Part shown: in pieces, positions 7,326 to 16,635 of the stretch | Numbering within the stretch: the first letter of the stretch is position 1 | Layout of the letters: each line of letters starts with the position of its first letter | Assembly: GCF_009834185.1 (NCBI RefSeq) | Contig: NZ_CP047173.1 | Coordinates: 124,001 to 188,000, forward strand | Length of the DNA: 64,000 nt | Reading direction: 5' to 3' | Source of the DNA: Rathayibacter sp. VKM Ac-2760 | GTDB taxonomy: Bacteria; Actinomycetota; Actinomycetes; Actinomycetales; Microbacteriaceae | Translations under genes and position numbers: made by a program | Notes under the pieces: generated by a model | Database searches by the model: none | Told to the model about the DNA's origin: nothing | Seen by the model: only the letters and a program-made list of their open reading frames with translations

Positions 7326-8645
7326 GTGCGCATCGAGATCGAGACGCCCCGCGGCGTCGTCGCCGGAGTCGCGGAGGGCGGCGTCGCCCGGTTCCTCGGC
7401 ATCCCGTTCGCCGAGGCGCCGGTCGGCGACCTCCGGTTCCGGCCCCCCGAGCCGCGGGCGCCGTTCGACGGCGTCGTCGAGGCCGACGCGTTCGGGGCGA
7501 CCCCGCAGCGCGGTCGCCCCTTCGAGTTCACGACCATCCCCGAGCACTCGATCCCGGGCGACGACACGCTGACGCTCAATCTCTTCGCCCCCGCCGAGCG
7601 GGCCGGCTCGCTCCCCGTCCTCGTCTACCTGCACGGCGGCGGCTATGTCACGGGAGCGGCGTCGAGCGACTGGCACGACGGCTCGGCGTTCGCGCGCGAC
7701 GGCGTGATCGTCGTGACGGCCGCCTACCGGCTGGGCGTCGACGGCTTCGGCGCGATCGAGGGGGACGCGAACCGCGGAGTGCGCGACTGGCTGGCGGCGC
7801 TCGAGTGGGTCCGCGAGAGCATCGGCGCGTTCGGCGGCGACCACGGCCGGGTCACCGTCGCCGGGCAGTCCGCGGGCGGTGGGGCCGTGCTGACCCTGCT
7901 CGGCTGCGCCCGGGCGCAGCCGCTGTTCGCGCGCGCCGTCGCGATCTCGCCGACCGACCGCAGCGTCCCGATCGAGGAGGCGGAGGAGCAGCTCGCCGCC
8001 TTCGCGCACGCCCTCGGCGTCGCGCCGACCCGCGCCGGGCTCGCCTCGCTCGATCAGGACGGGCTCTTCGAGACCGTCGCCCTCACGATGATGCCCGGCT
8101 CGGGCCACGCGATCGTCCTCGCGCCGGTCTCGGGCGACGAGCTCCTCCCGAGCCCGGTCGCCGAGGCGACCGCGACGATCGGTCTCGACAAGCCGCTCCT
8201 GATCGGGGCGACCGCGGACGAGTTCGACAGCCCCCGTCTCGCCCGCGAGCCGGGGGCGCCGCCCCGCACGACCGACCGGCTCTTCCGCCGCGCGGTGCTG
8301 CAGGCGGCGCGGAACCGGGCGGTCGGACCGGCCCCGACCTGGCTCTACGCGTTCGACTGGCTCTCGCCGGAGACGGGCGGAGCATCGCACTGCCTCGACC
8401 TGCCGTTCTTCTTCGACCACCTCGACGCCGAGGCGACCACGCGCGTCCTGGGCGAGACCCCTCCCGCCGGACTCGCCGCGGTGATGCACCGCGAGCTGGT
8501 CGCCTTCGTCCGCGGCGAGGAGCTGCCCTGGGCGCCGGCGCGCGGCGTCGAAGGGGACGCGGTGCGCGTCTACGACGTCGAGCCGAGGACGGTGCCGGGC
8601 CACTACGACGACGTGCTGCCGCTCGTCTCGGACCCGCGGGCATGA
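7326..8645 (+). CDS. Type-B carboxylesterase
   Basis: A 439-residue alpha/beta hydrolase of the carboxylesterase type-B family, a little shorter than the usual 500. Typical marks are FLGIPFAEAPVGDLRF near the N-terminus, the oxyanion-hole YLHGGGY, the nucleophile elbow GQSAGG near residue 181, and a late GASHCLDLPFFF that supplies the catalytic His. There is no signal peptide, so it is probably cytoplasmic. GTG 7326 is 12 bp after the dehydrogenase, and the end overlaps the next hydrolase by 4 bp (ATGA), so the three genes look like one operon for ester or alcohol catabolism. Confidence 0.88.
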   Translation: MRIEIETPRGVVAGVAEGGVARFLGIPFAEAPVGDLRFRPPEPRAPFDGVVEADAFGATPQRGRPFEFTTIPEHSIPGDDTLTLNLFAPAERAGSLPVLVYLHGGGYVTGAASSDWHDGSAFARDGVIVVTAAYRLGVDGFGAIEGDANRGVRDWLAALEWVRESIGAFGGDHGRVTVAGQSAGGGAVLTLLGCARAQPLFARAVAISPTDRSVPIEEAEEQLAAFAHALGVAPTRAGLASLDQDGLFETVALTMMPGSGHAIVLAPVSGDELLPSPVAEATATIGLDKPLLIGATADEFDSPRLAREPGAPPRTTDRLFRRAVLQAARNRAVGPAPTWLYAFDWLSPETGGASHCLDLPFFFDHLDAEATTRVLGETPPAGLAAVMHRELVAFVRGEELPWAPARGVEGDAVRVYDVEPRTVPGHYDDVLPLVSDPRA

Positions 8646-9583
8646 GCGCGTCGCCGCATGCGGCCGCACCGCGCTTCCACCCCGATCTCGCGCTCGGCCG
8701 CCTCGTCCCGCCGATCGTCCTCGGCCCGCGGCTGCTCCGCCTGGCGACCCGTCGCGCGGCAACCGGCGGGGAGGCACCGCCCGACCTCGTCGTCGAGGAC
8801 CTCGTGATCCCGGGCCCGGACGGCACCACGGTCCCGGCGCGCAGCTACCGCCCGCGCACGCTCCGCGGAGCCGCGCCCGCGCTGGTCTGGGTGCACGGCG
8901 GCGGCATGGTGCTCGGCAGCCGCTTCGACGACGAGGCGTCGAACATCGCCTTCGCTCGCACCCTCGGCATCACCGTCCTCTCCGTCGGCTACCGGCTCGC
9001 ACCCGCTCACCCGGCCCCGGCCGCCCTCGAGGACGTGCTGGCCGCGTTCCACTGGCTCGCCGAGCACGCCGACGAGCGCGGCGTCGATCCGGAGCGGATC
9101 GCGCTGGGCGGCGCGAGCGCGGGCGCCGGCCTGGCCGCCGGGGCGACCCTCCTCGCCCACGACCGCGGGGGAGCGCAGCCCGCCTTCCAGCTGCTGGTCT
9201 ACCCGATGCTCGACGATCGCACCGTCACCCGTCCGGCGCCCCGCGGCGTCCGGGTCTGGACGCCGGGCAGCAACCGCTTCGGCTGGACGGCCTACCTCGG
9301 CGTCGAACCCGGCAGCGCAGGGGTGTCGCCGTACGCCGCGCCCGCCCGCCGCGACGACCTCTCGGGCCTCCCGCCGGCCTGGATCGGGGTCGGCACGCTC
9401 GATCTCTTCCACGACGAGGACGTCCGCTACGCCGAGCGCCTGCGCGCGGTCGGCGTGCCCTGCGAGCTCGAGATCGTCGAGGGCGCGTTCCACGGCTTCG
9501 ACGCGGTCTTCTCCCGTACCCCGGTCGCGAAGCGGTTCTGGGCGGCGAAGGCGGCCGCCCTCGGGAGGGCTCTGGCGGAGTGA
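8642..9583 (+). CDS. Alpha/beta hydrolase (HSL family esterase)
   Basis: A 313-residue esterase of the hormone-sensitive-lipase type. The oxyanion hole reads VWVHGGGMVLG, the nucleophile elbow GGASAGAG, and the Asp and His of the triad are in GTLDLFHDED and GAFHGFDAV. Its ATG overlaps the stop of the preceding esterase (ATGA, 8642-8645), implying translational coupling. The pairing of two esterases from different families with an alcohol dehydrogenase suggests stepwise ester breakdown, which is inference. Confidence 0.88.
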   Translation: MSASPHAAAPRFHPDLALGRLVPPIVLGPRLLRLATRRAATGGEAPPDLVVEDLVIPGPDGTTVPARSYRPRTLRGAAPALVWVHGGGMVLGSRFDDEASNIAFARTLGITVLSVGYRLAPAHPAPAALEDVLAAFHWLAEHADERGVDPERIALGGASAGAGLAAGATLLAHDRGGAQPAFQLLVYPMLDDRTVTRPAPRGVRVWTPGSNRFGWTAYLGVEPGSAGVSPYAAPARRDDLSGLPPAWIGVGTLDLFHDEDVRYAERLRAVGVPCELEIVEGAFHGFDAVFSRTPVAKRFWAAKAAALGRALAE

Positions 9584-9615
9584 GGCGCGGCGGTGCCGGA
9601 TGCGACGATGGAGGC

Positions 9616-10227
9616 ATGGACATCGACCGCCTCGCCACCCGCTACGAGATCGCCCTGCCCGCCTGGATCGAGGACGCCGTTCGCGACGTCCCCGAGTTCC
9701 TCCCCGAGCGCGAGGACCGCATGGCCCTCGTGCACGCCCTGGCCGACCGGAACTTCCGCGAGGGCAACGGCGGCCCGTTCGCCGCGATCGTCGTCGAGCG
9801 CGACTCCGGCCGCGTGGTCTCGGTGGGCGTGAACGTCGTCCTCGGCAGCGGGGTCTCCTCCGGCCACGCCGAGGTCACCGCCCTCGGCCTCGCGCAGACC
9901 GCGGTCGGCAGCTGGGACCTCGGCGGCGAGGGCCTGCCCGCGCACGAGCTGGTCGTCAACTGGCGGCCCTGCGTGCAGTGCTACGGAGCGACGCTGTGGT
10001 CGGGCGTGCGCCGCCTGGTGGTCGCCGGCTCCGGTCCGGAGCTCGAGGAGATCTCCACGTTCGACGAGGGTCCGATGCGCGAGGACTGGGCCGCCCAGTT
10101 CGAGGCCCGCGGCATCGAGGTGGTCGACGGCGTGCTGCGTGACGAGGCGCTGGCCGTCTTCCGCGCCTACCGCGAGCACGTCGACGCCGGCGAGGTCCTC
10201 GTCTACAACGCGCGCGCCGCGGACTGA
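9616..10227 (+). CDS. Nucleoside/guanine deaminase-like protein (CDA fold)
   Basis: A 203-residue zinc deaminase of the cytidine-deaminase superfamily. The zinc-binding motifs are GHAEV near residue 84 and WRPCVQC near residue 118; the second has Val-Gln where many members have Ala/Pro-Met. GNGGPFAAIVV precedes them, as in guanine deaminases. It may deaminate guanine or a related base or nucleoside. ATG 9616 has a hexamer GACGAT 6 nt upstream, in keeping with a leaderless start. A strong bidirectional terminator follows. Confidence 0.78.
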   Translation: MDIDRLATRYEIALPAWIEDAVRDVPEFLPEREDRMALVHALADRNFREGNGGPFAAIVVERDSGRVVSVGVNVVLGSGVSSGHAEVTALGLAQTAVGSWDLGGEGLPAHELVVNWRPCVQCYGATLWSGVRRLVVAGSGPELEEISTFDEGPMREDWAAQFEARGIEVVDGVLRDEALAVFRAYREHVDAGEVLVYNARAAD

Positions 10228-10243
10228 GCCCCGCCTCCGCCGA

Positions 10244-10286
10244 ACGAGCGAGCCGCCCCGAGGGATCCCCGGGGCGGCTCGCTCGT
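10244..10286. terminator. Bidirectional terminator between deaminase gene and nadE
   Basis: Perfect 17-bp arms, ACGAGCGAGCCGCCCCG at 10244-10260 and its reverse complement at 10270-10286, with a 9-nt loop. It lies 16 nt after one stop codon and 4 nt after the other, between convergent genes. Confidence 0.85.
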
Positions 10287-10290
10287 GCCG

Positions 10291-11142
10291 TCAGTGGTTG
10301 CCGGGCGTGTACACGGCGGAGGCGCGCCACCAGTCGTCGAACATCGACAGCGGCACCTGCCGCTTGTGCTCGGTCGCCTGATACCTCGCCTCGATGGCCT
10401 CGGCGACCTCGGGAGCGACGTCGCCGCCCTCGAGGTAGGCGTCGAGGTCGGCGTAGACCAGGCCGAGGTTCGACTCGTCGGTCTGGCCGGGGTTCTCGTC
10501 GAGCAGGTCGGCCGTCGGCGCCTTCTCGTAGAGGCGGGCCGGTGCGTCGAGGTGCACCAGCAGCGAGCGGCCCTGGCGCTTGGTCAGGCCGGTGAGCGGC
10601 AGGACGTCGGCGCCGCCGTCGCCGAACTTCGTGAAGAAGCCGGTCACCGCCTCCGCCGCGTGATCGGTGCCGACGACGAGCATGCCCGCCTGGCCGGCGA
10701 TCGCGTACTGCGCGACCATCCGGGCGCGCGCCTTGACGTTGCCCTTGACGAAGTCCGAGATCGGCTCGCCGACGGCGTCGCCGAAGGCCGAGGCGATGCC
10801 GTCGACACCCGCGTGGATGTCGAAGGTCACCTGCCGATCGGGCCGGATGAAGGTCAGCGCGAGCTGCGCGTCCTCCTCGTCCGCCTGCACCCGGTAGGGC
10901 AGCCGCACCGCGATGAAGGAGGCGTCGCCGCCGTCGGCGCGCACCTGCTCGACCGCGAGCTGGCAGAGCCGCCCGGCCAGGCTCGAGTCCTGCCCGCCGC
11001 TGATGCCGAGCACGAGGCCCTTGGCGCCGGTGTGCCGGAGGTAGTCGGCGAGGAAGCCGCTGCGCCGCTCGACCTCGGCGGCCGGGTCGACGGTGGGGGA
11101 GACGTGGAGCTCGGAGATGATTCGCTGCTGGACATCGCGCAC
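10291..11142 (-). CDS. nadE: Ammonia-dependent NAD+ synthetase
   Basis: A 283-residue enzyme that turns nicotinic acid adenine dinucleotide into NAD+ using ATP and ammonia. It has the ATP-pyrophosphatase loop SGGQDSSLAGRL near residue 48, the PYRVQADEEDA segment, FVKGNVKARARM and VGTDHAAEAVTGFFTKFGDG, all typical of bacterial NadE without a glutaminase domain. GTG 11142 is supported by TAGCGT (complement of 11149-11154) 6 nt upstream. Upstream lies the most complex family A repeat of the window. Confidence 0.95.
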   Translation of the reverse strand: MRDVQQRIISELHVSPTVDPAAEVERRSGFLADYLRHTGAKGLVLGISGGQDSSLAGRLCQLAVEQVRADGGDASFIAVRLPYRVQADEEDAQLALTFIRPDRQVTFDIHAGVDGIASAFGDAVGEPISDFVKGNVKARARMVAQYAIAGQAGMLVVGTDHAAEAVTGFFTKFGDGGADVLPLTGLTKRQGRSLLVHLDAPARLYEKAPTADLLDENPGQTDESNLGLVYADLDAYLEGGDVAPEVAEAIEARYQATEHKRQVPLSMFDDWWRASAVYTPGNH

Positions 11143-11220
11143 GCGTCAACGCTACTCCCGATGCCGCCGCTCCGCCCCGGTTCGGAGGCGACCGGAAGCC
11201 CCGGCGGCGCGCAGCACCAT

Positions 11221-11475
11221 GCCGGTCGAGCAGCCCCGCAAGGGCGTCCCTTGCCGGTCGAGCAGCCCCGGAGGGGCGTCCCTCGCTGGTCGAGCAGCCC
11301 CGCAGGGGCGTCCCTTGCTGGTCGAGCAGCCCCGCAGGGGCGTATCGAGACCCGCCGTCCCCAGCACGGCGGGTCTGCAGACTCCACTTCCGACGCCGGC
11401 GGATCTCGATACGCCCGCTGCGCGGGCTACTCGATCAGCATGTTCCTCCTGGTCCGCGAGCTACTCGACCGGCAG
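11221..11475. repeat. Family A repeat, copy A2, with four 32-bp tandem units
   Basis: GTCGAGCAGCCCCG recurs at 11225, 11257, 11289 and 11321, exactly 32 bp apart; each unit continues as a G-rich stretch ending near CGTCCCTTGCTG. The fourth unit runs into a full family A palindrome (GTATCGAGACCCGC ... GGATCTCGATACGCCC ... GGGCTACTCGATCAGCA, to about 11440), followed by a decayed extra arm (GAGCTACTCGACCGGCA). The 387-bp gap between nadE and acs holds nothing else apart from the nadE promoter. Confidence 0.85.
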
Positions 11476-11529
11476 GTTCCGCCCGCTGCGCGAGCGGCAC
11501 GGGCCGCCCTCTGAACGAGCCCGACCGTC

Positions 11530-13554
11530 TCAGCCGCGCGCGGCGACGATGCGGGCGATCCGCTCCGGGACCGTGTCGTCCTGGAGGCTCGTGACGTCGC
11601 CGAGGGTGCGGCCGTCGCGGATGTCGCCGAGGAGGCGGCGCATGATCTTGCCGGAGCGGGTCTTGGGCAGGTCGGGGACGACGACCACGTCGCGCGGCTT
11701 GGCGATCGGGCCGATCGCGGTCGCGACGTGCTCGCGCAGCACCGACGCCAGCGTCGCCTCGAGCGCGGTCCAGTAGGCCGGGTCCTCCTCGGCGCGGTCG
11801 ATCGTCTCGTCGGAGGGGATCACGAACGCCGCGATCGCCTGGCCGGTGGTCGCGTCCTCGACGCCCACCACGCCGGCCTCGCCGACCGCCGGGTGCGCGA
11901 CGAGCGCCGACTCGATCTCGATCGTCGAGAGCCGGTGACCCGAGACGTTGATGACGTCGTCCACCCGGCCGAGCACCCAGATGTCGCCGTCGGCGTCGTA
12001 CTTCGCGCCGTCGCCGGAGAAGAAGTAGCCGCGGTCGGCGTAGCGGGCCCAGTAGGAGTCGCGGTAGCGCTCCGGGTTCCCCCAGATCGTCCGCGCGAGG
12101 GCCGGGCCGGTGCGGTCGACCACGAGGTAGCCGCCCGAGCCGTTCGGCACCCGCTCGCCCGCCTCGTCGACGACCAGAGCGCCGAGACCGGGCAGGGCTC
12201 CGAGGGAGGAGCCCGGCTTGAGCGTCGAGACGCCGGGCAGCGGGCACATCACGGCCGCCCCCGTCTCGGACTGCCACCAGGTGTCGACGATCGGGCAGCG
12301 CCCACCGCCGATCCGCTCATGGAACCAGACCCACGCCTCGGGATTGATCGACTCGCCGACCGTGCCGAGCAGGCGCAGGCTGGAGAGGTCGTACTCGGAC
12401 GGGACGCCCTCGGGGAACCACGTCATCAGCGTCCGGATCAGCGTGGGCGCCGTGTAGTAGACGGTGACGCCGTAGCGCTCGATGATCTCGAAGTGCCGGG
12501 AGGTGTGCGGGGTGCTGGGCGTGCCCTCGTAGATCACCTGGGTGAGCCCGTTCGACAGCGGCCCGTAGATCTCGTAGGTGTGCGCCGTGACCCAGGCCAG
12601 GTCGGCGGTGCACCAGTGCACGTCGTCGGGCTTCGCATCGAACACGGCCCAGTGCGTCCAGGACGCCTGGGTGAGGTAGCCGCCGCTGGTGTGCACCAGG
12701 CCCTTCGGCTTCCCGGTCGTGCCCGAGGTGTAGATGATGAACAGCGGCGTCTCGGCATCGAACGCCTCGGCCTGGTGCGCGTCGCTCTGCGCGTCGACGA
12801 CGTCGTGCCACCAGACGTCGCGGCCCTCGGTCCACGGGAGCTCCGGCGTCTCGTCGCCGGTGCGGCGGACGACGAGCACGTGCTCGATCGACTCGACGCC
12901 GGCGACCGCGTGGTCGGCGTTCGCCTTGACGGGGACGGCCTTGCCGCGGCGGAACTGGCCGTCGGTGGTGACGAGGAGCTTCGCGCCCGTGTCCTCGACG
13001 CGGAAGCGCACGGCCTCGGCCGAGAACCCGCCGAAGACGAGCGAGTGGATCGCGCCGATCCGCGCGATCGCGAGCGTGATGACGACGGTCTCGGGGATCA
13101 CCGGGAGGTAGACGACGACGCGGTCGCCCTTCCCGACGCCGAGCGCGACGAGCGCGTGCGCGGCGCGGGCGACGTCGCGCTGCAGCTCGGCGTAGCTGAT
13201 CGAGCGGCGGTCGCCGCGCTCGCCCTCGAAGTGCAGGGCGGTCTTGTCACCGCGGCCGGCGTCGACGTGCCGGTCGACGCAGTTGACGGCGACGTTGAGC
13301 GTGCCGCCCTCGAACCAGGTCGCGCGGGGCACGGAGAGCGTCCCGTCGTCCTGCGGGAGGGCCGGCTCCCAGCGGTGCGCGGTGTGCCAGGGCTCGACCC
13401 AGTCGAGCCGGCGAGCGGCCTCCTCCCAGAAGGCGACCGGGTCGGCGGCGGCCCGCGCGTACTCGTCCGGGCCCACGTTCGCCTGCGCGGCGAACGCCTC
13501 GGGCGCCGGGAAGCGGCGGGACTCCTCGAGCAGGTTGGCGATCGTCTCGCTCAT
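11530..13554 (-). CDS. acs: Acetate-CoA ligase (acetyl-CoA synthetase)
   Basis: A 674-residue AMP-forming ligase that makes acetyl-CoA from acetate, ATP and CoA. Its length fits Acs. The adenylation P-loop is YTSGTTGKPKGLVHTSGGYL near residue 275. The middle contains WWQSETGA, YFFSGDGAKYDADGDIWVLGR and INVSGHRLSTIEIESAL. The C-terminal PKTRSGKIMRRLL holds the lysine that is acetylated in regulated Acs enzymes. It lies 43 bp after the ABC permease gene on the same strand, so it may be the last gene of that operon, though no functional link is obvious. Confidence 0.96.
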   Translation of the reverse strand: MSETIANLLEESRRFPAPEAFAAQANVGPDEYARAAADPVAFWEEAARRLDWVEPWHTAHRWEPALPQDDGTLSVPRATWFEGGTLNVAVNCVDRHVDAGRGDKTALHFEGERGDRRSISYAELQRDVARAAHALVALGVGKGDRVVVYLPVIPETVVITLAIARIGAIHSLVFGGFSAEAVRFRVEDTGAKLLVTTDGQFRRGKAVPVKANADHAVAGVESIEHVLVVRRTGDETPELPWTEGRDVWWHDVVDAQSDAHQAEAFDAETPLFIIYTSGTTGKPKGLVHTSGGYLTQASWTHWAVFDAKPDDVHWCTADLAWVTAHTYEIYGPLSNGLTQVIYEGTPSTPHTSRHFEIIERYGVTVYYTAPTLIRTLMTWFPEGVPSEYDLSSLRLLGTVGESINPEAWVWFHERIGGGRCPIVDTWWQSETGAAVMCPLPGVSTLKPGSSLGALPGLGALVVDEAGERVPNGSGGYLVVDRTGPALARTIWGNPERYRDSYWARYADRGYFFSGDGAKYDADGDIWVLGRVDDVINVSGHRLSTIEIESALVAHPAVGEAGVVGVEDATTGQAIAAFVIPSDETIDRAEEDPAYWTALEATLASVLREHVATAIGPIAKPRDVVVVPDLPKTRSGKIMRRLLGDIRDGRTLGDVTSLQDDTVPERIARIVAARG

Positions 13555-13597
13555 CGTCGCGGTCCTTCCGTGGTGGTCGTGGTGGGCCGGGGCATCG

Positions 13598-14518
13598 TCA
13601 GGCCCAGCGCTTGACGGCGTAGCGCTGGAAGACGCCGACCACCGAGTCGGTGAGCTTGCCCAGCACGGCGAGCAGGATGATCGCGAGGAACACCCGGTCG
13701 ATCCGGCCGTTGTTCTGGCTGTCGGTCAGGCGGAAGCCGAGGCCCATCGACGAGGCGATCAGCTCGGAGGCGACCAGGAACAGCCACGACTGCGCCAGCG
13801 CGAGCCGCAGCCCCGCGATCACCGACGGGATCACCGCCGGCAGCTGCACGGTCGTGAACAGGCGCACGCCCGAGAGCCCGAACGCCCGGCCCGCCTCGAC
13901 GAGCTGACGGTCGACGTGGCCGAGGGCCGTCGCGACGGTGGTGAAGACGGGGAAGAACGCGCCGATCGTGATCAGCGTGATCTTGGACTCCTCGCCGATC
14001 CCCATCCAGAGCAGCAGCAGCGGCACCCAGGCCAGCGACGGAACCGCGCGGATCGCGCCGAGGGTGGGCGCGAGCACGACCTCCCAGACCCGGGAGAGCC
14101 CGAACAGCGCGCCGACCAGCAGGCCGAGCGCGGAGCCGAGGGCGAAGCCGATCAGCACCCGCTGGGTCGAGATCGCCACGTCCTGCCCGAGGTCGCCGCG
14201 CTGCGCGAGATCGACCGCCGCCGCCCAGACCATCGCCGGCGAGGGGAAGACCGCGACCGACACCATCCCCGTGGTGGTGACGATCTGCCAGGCCGCGAGC
14301 AGCAGCACCGGCAGGATCGCCCCGCCCGCGAGCAGGAACCAGCGCCGCGAGGTGAGCGGCCGGGCGCGCGCCGCCTCGTCGTCGCGGAGGCGCTTCTGCG
14401 ACGCCTCGACGCTCGGTCCGACCACGGCGGTGCCGACCGCGCCCGGCGCCTGCACGAGTCCGGTGCTCCGGCGCACGAGGTCGGCGTCGGTCACGGTCTC
14501 GTCGTCGCGTGTCGCCAT
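13598..14518 (-). CDS. ABC importer permease, nitrate/sulfonate/taurine type
   Basis: A 306-residue inner-membrane permease with about six membrane segments after a 60-residue cytoplasmic lead. The EAA loop that contacts the ATPase reads VEAGRAFGLSGVRLFTTVQL then PAVIPSVIAGLRLAL, typical of SsuC/TauC/NrtB permeases. The unusually long polar N-terminus is a minor oddity. Order in the operon is ATPase, binding lipoprotein, permease. Substrate is likely an aliphatic sulfonate, nitrate or similar anion; the sequence alone does not decide. Confidence 0.88.
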   Translation of the reverse strand: MATRDDETVTDADLVRRSTGLVQAPGAVGTAVVGPSVEASQKRLRDDEAARARPLTSRRWFLLAGGAILPVLLLAAWQIVTTTGMVSVAVFPSPAMVWAAAVDLAQRGDLGQDVAISTQRVLIGFALGSALGLLVGALFGLSRVWEVVLAPTLGAIRAVPSLAWVPLLLLWMGIGEESKITLITIGAFFPVFTTVATALGHVDRQLVEAGRAFGLSGVRLFTTVQLPAVIPSVIAGLRLALAQSWLFLVASELIASSMGLGFRLTDSQNNGRIDRVFLAIILLAVLGKLTDSVVGVFQRYAVKRWA

Positions 14519-14588
14519 CGTCGTCTCCTCGTGCTCAGCTGCGGTCGGGTGCGGGGTGGTCGGGTGCGCTCGGGCGTCGGGAGCGCGG

Positions 14589-15662
14589 TCAGCCGATCGC
14601 CGACGGGTCCGCTGCCGTCGCGTAGCTGTCGTCGATCAGCGAGTCGAGGGCCGCGTCGACCTGGTCCTGCGAGGCGACGTCGCCGTTCGCGACGAAGATC
14701 GGGCCGATCACGGAGAGCACGTCGGTCTGCGCCGAGCCGGGGACGTTGTCGACGTCGAGGTTGCTGCGCTCGGTGATCACCGTGGTCGCCACGGCGACGT
14801 CGAGACCGGCGACCGCGGCGAGGATGCTCGCGGTCTCCTCCTGGTTCTCCAGTGCCCAGGCGCGGGCGTGCTCGTAGGCGTTCACCACGGTCTGCGCGAG
14901 GTCGGGCTTGGCCGCGAGGAAGCTCTCGGTGGCGTTGAGCAGCCCGTAGGAGTTGAAGTCGACGTTGCGGTAGAGCAGCGTCGCTCCGGCCGCCTGCGCG
15001 CCCGCCATGATCGGGTCGAGCCCGGCCCAGGCGTCGACCGAGCCGCTCTGCAATGCGGCCCAGCCGTCGGCGTGCTGGAGGTTCTGCACGGTGACGTCGT
15101 CGATGCTCAGACCGGCTTCCTCGAGCGCCTGCACCAGGAAGAAGTAGGGGTCGGTCCCGCTGGTGGCCGCGATCTGCTTGCCGGCGAGCTGCTCGACGCT
15201 CGTGATGGCGGAGCCGGCGGGCACGACGAGGGCGGACCACTCCGGCTGCGAGAAGATGTCGATCGTCCTGATCGGCGAGCCGTTCGAGCGCGCGAGCAGC
15301 GCGGCCGAGCCGGCGGTGGAGCCGACGTCGATCGCGCCGGCGCGCAGCGCCTCGTTGGCCTTGTTCGAGCCGGCCGACTGCACCCAGGTGACGGTGACGT
15401 CCTGCTCGGCGAGGGCGGCCTCGAGCCAGCCCTTCTCCTTGATGACCAGGCTCAGCGGGTTGTAGGTGGCGAAGTCGAGGGTCAGCGTGCCGCCCTGGGT
15501 CTGCGCGGTCGAGCCGTCGGAGGCGGCGGGTGCCGCCGCCGCGCCGCCGCCGCCCTCGCCCTGGACGCAGCCCGCGAGGAGCGGGACCGCGGCGGCGGTG
15601 AGCAGCCCGGCGAGCGCCGTGCGGCGGGTGAGCGGGGAGGTGCTGAACGACTGGAGCGACAT
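14589..15662 (-). CDS. ABC substrate-binding lipoprotein (sulfonate/nitrate type)
   Basis: A 357-residue exported binding protein. The N-terminus has twin arginines (LTRRTALAGLL) and a lipobox PLLAGC near residues 26-31, so it should be a lipid-anchored protein, perhaps exported by Tat. The mature part has the NMT1/SsuA-like fold: LDFATYNPLSLVIKEKGWLE, then VTWVQSAGSNKANEALRAGA. It feeds the permease encoded 70 bp downstream. Confidence 0.88.
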   Translation of the reverse strand: MSLQSFSTSPLTRRTALAGLLTAAAVPLLAGCVQGEGGGGAAAAPAASDGSTAQTQGGTLTLDFATYNPLSLVIKEKGWLEAALAEQDVTVTWVQSAGSNKANEALRAGAIDVGSTAGSAALLARSNGSPIRTIDIFSQPEWSALVVPAGSAITSVEQLAGKQIAATSGTDPYFFLVQALEEAGLSIDDVTVQNLQHADGWAALQSGSVDAWAGLDPIMAGAQAAGATLLYRNVDFNSYGLLNATESFLAAKPDLAQTVVNAYEHARAWALENQEETASILAAVAGLDVAVATTVITERSNLDVDNVPGSAQTDVLSVIGPIFVANGDVASQDQVDAALDSLIDDSYATAADPSAIG

Positions 15663-15794
15663 GAGGGGCCTCGACTTCGGTGCGGTTCCGGGAGTGGAAC
15701 GAGTGTGCGGGAGCAGGGGGGAGCGATGTCCGCGAGCGGCGGCATCCGTGGACGCACGGCGGGATCACCGCCTAGGGAGGAGTGGGGGGGCGGC

Positions 15795-16604
15795 CTAGTG
15801 CCGCTCGATGCCGAGCCCCTCGAGCAGCTCGACCCGCCGCTCCGCGAGCTCCGCGGAGCCTCGGTCGCGCGGCCGCTCGCCGGGGACGGTCATGATCTGC
15901 CGGATGCGCGAGACGCCGCCCGGTTCGTCGCGGCCGAGCAGCACGATGCGGTCGGCCAGCTGCAGCGCCTCGTCCACGTCGTGCGTGACGAGCAGGATCG
16001 TCGCGGGCGCGGCGGCGTGCACCTCGAGCAGCAGGTCCTGCATCCGCAGCCGCGTCAGCGCGTCGAGCGCGCCGAACGGCTCGTCCAGCAGCAGCACGCC
16101 CGGGTTGCGGGCGAGGGCGCGGGCGAGCGAGGCCCGCTGCGCCATCCCGCCGGAGACCTCGCGCGGCCGGGAGCCGGCGTGCGCGGTCAGCCCGACCAGC
16201 GAGAGCAGCTCGTCGACCGCGGTGCGCGCCGCCTCACGAGCGGTCCCGCGGGGGAGGCCGAGCGCGACGTTCGCCGCGAGGGAGCGCCAGGGCAGCAGCC
16301 GCGGCTCCTGGAACGCGACCGCGCAGCGCGGGTCGATGCCCGACACCGGCGACTCGTCGATCAGCACGGAGCCGGCGCTCGCCGTGTCGAGGCCGGCGGC
16401 GATCCGCAGCAGCGTCGACTTGCCGCAGCCGCTCGGGCCGAGGATCGCGATCACCTCGCCGGCGCGGACGTCGAGCGAGACGTCGGTGAGCACGGGCGAG
16501 CCCGGCGCGAAGGTGCGGCCGACCCCGTCGAAGCGCACCGGGAACGCCGACTGGCCGAGCGCGGCGTCGAAGGCCAGGCTCGTGCGGGCGGGTGTTCCGG
16601 TCAT
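15795..16604 (-). CDS. ABC importer ATP-binding protein (SsuB/TauB type)
   Basis: A 269-residue ATPase that powers the importer encoded by the next two genes. It has Walker A GPSGCGKST near residue 62, the Q-loop AFQEPRLLPWRS typical of the nitrate/sulfonate/taurine subfamily, signature VSGGMAQRASLARAL, Walker B VLLLDEPFGALDALT and the switch His in LLVTHDVDEAL. ATG 16604 is chosen because the in-frame sequence before it has no ABC-like content and a promoter-like site lies about 30 bp upstream. First gene of the operon. Confidence 0.92.
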   Translation of the reverse strand: MTGTPARTSLAFDAALGQSAFPVRFDGVGRTFAPGSPVLTDVSLDVRAGEVIAILGPSGCGKSTLLRIAAGLDTASAGSVLIDESPVSGIDPRCAVAFQEPRLLPWRSLAANVALGLPRGTAREAARTAVDELLSLVGLTAHAGSRPREVSGGMAQRASLARALARNPGVLLLDEPFGALDALTRLRMQDLLLEVHAAAPATILLVTHDVDEALQLADRIVLLGRDEPGGVSRIRQIMTVPGERPRDRGSAELAERRVELLEGLGIERH

Positions 16605-16635
16605 GAGGGCTCCGAGGCGGGGCGAGCGGGCGGAC

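Noticed and set aside
6224..9583. Very long plus-strand open frame across the dehydrogenase and first esterase
   Set aside because: The Arg-rich upstream part has no family match; only the part from 8642 is a real gene.
11225..11352. 32-bp repeats as a possible CRISPR array
   Set aside because: Units abut directly with no spacers, vary between copies and derive from the family A arm; no cas genes are present.
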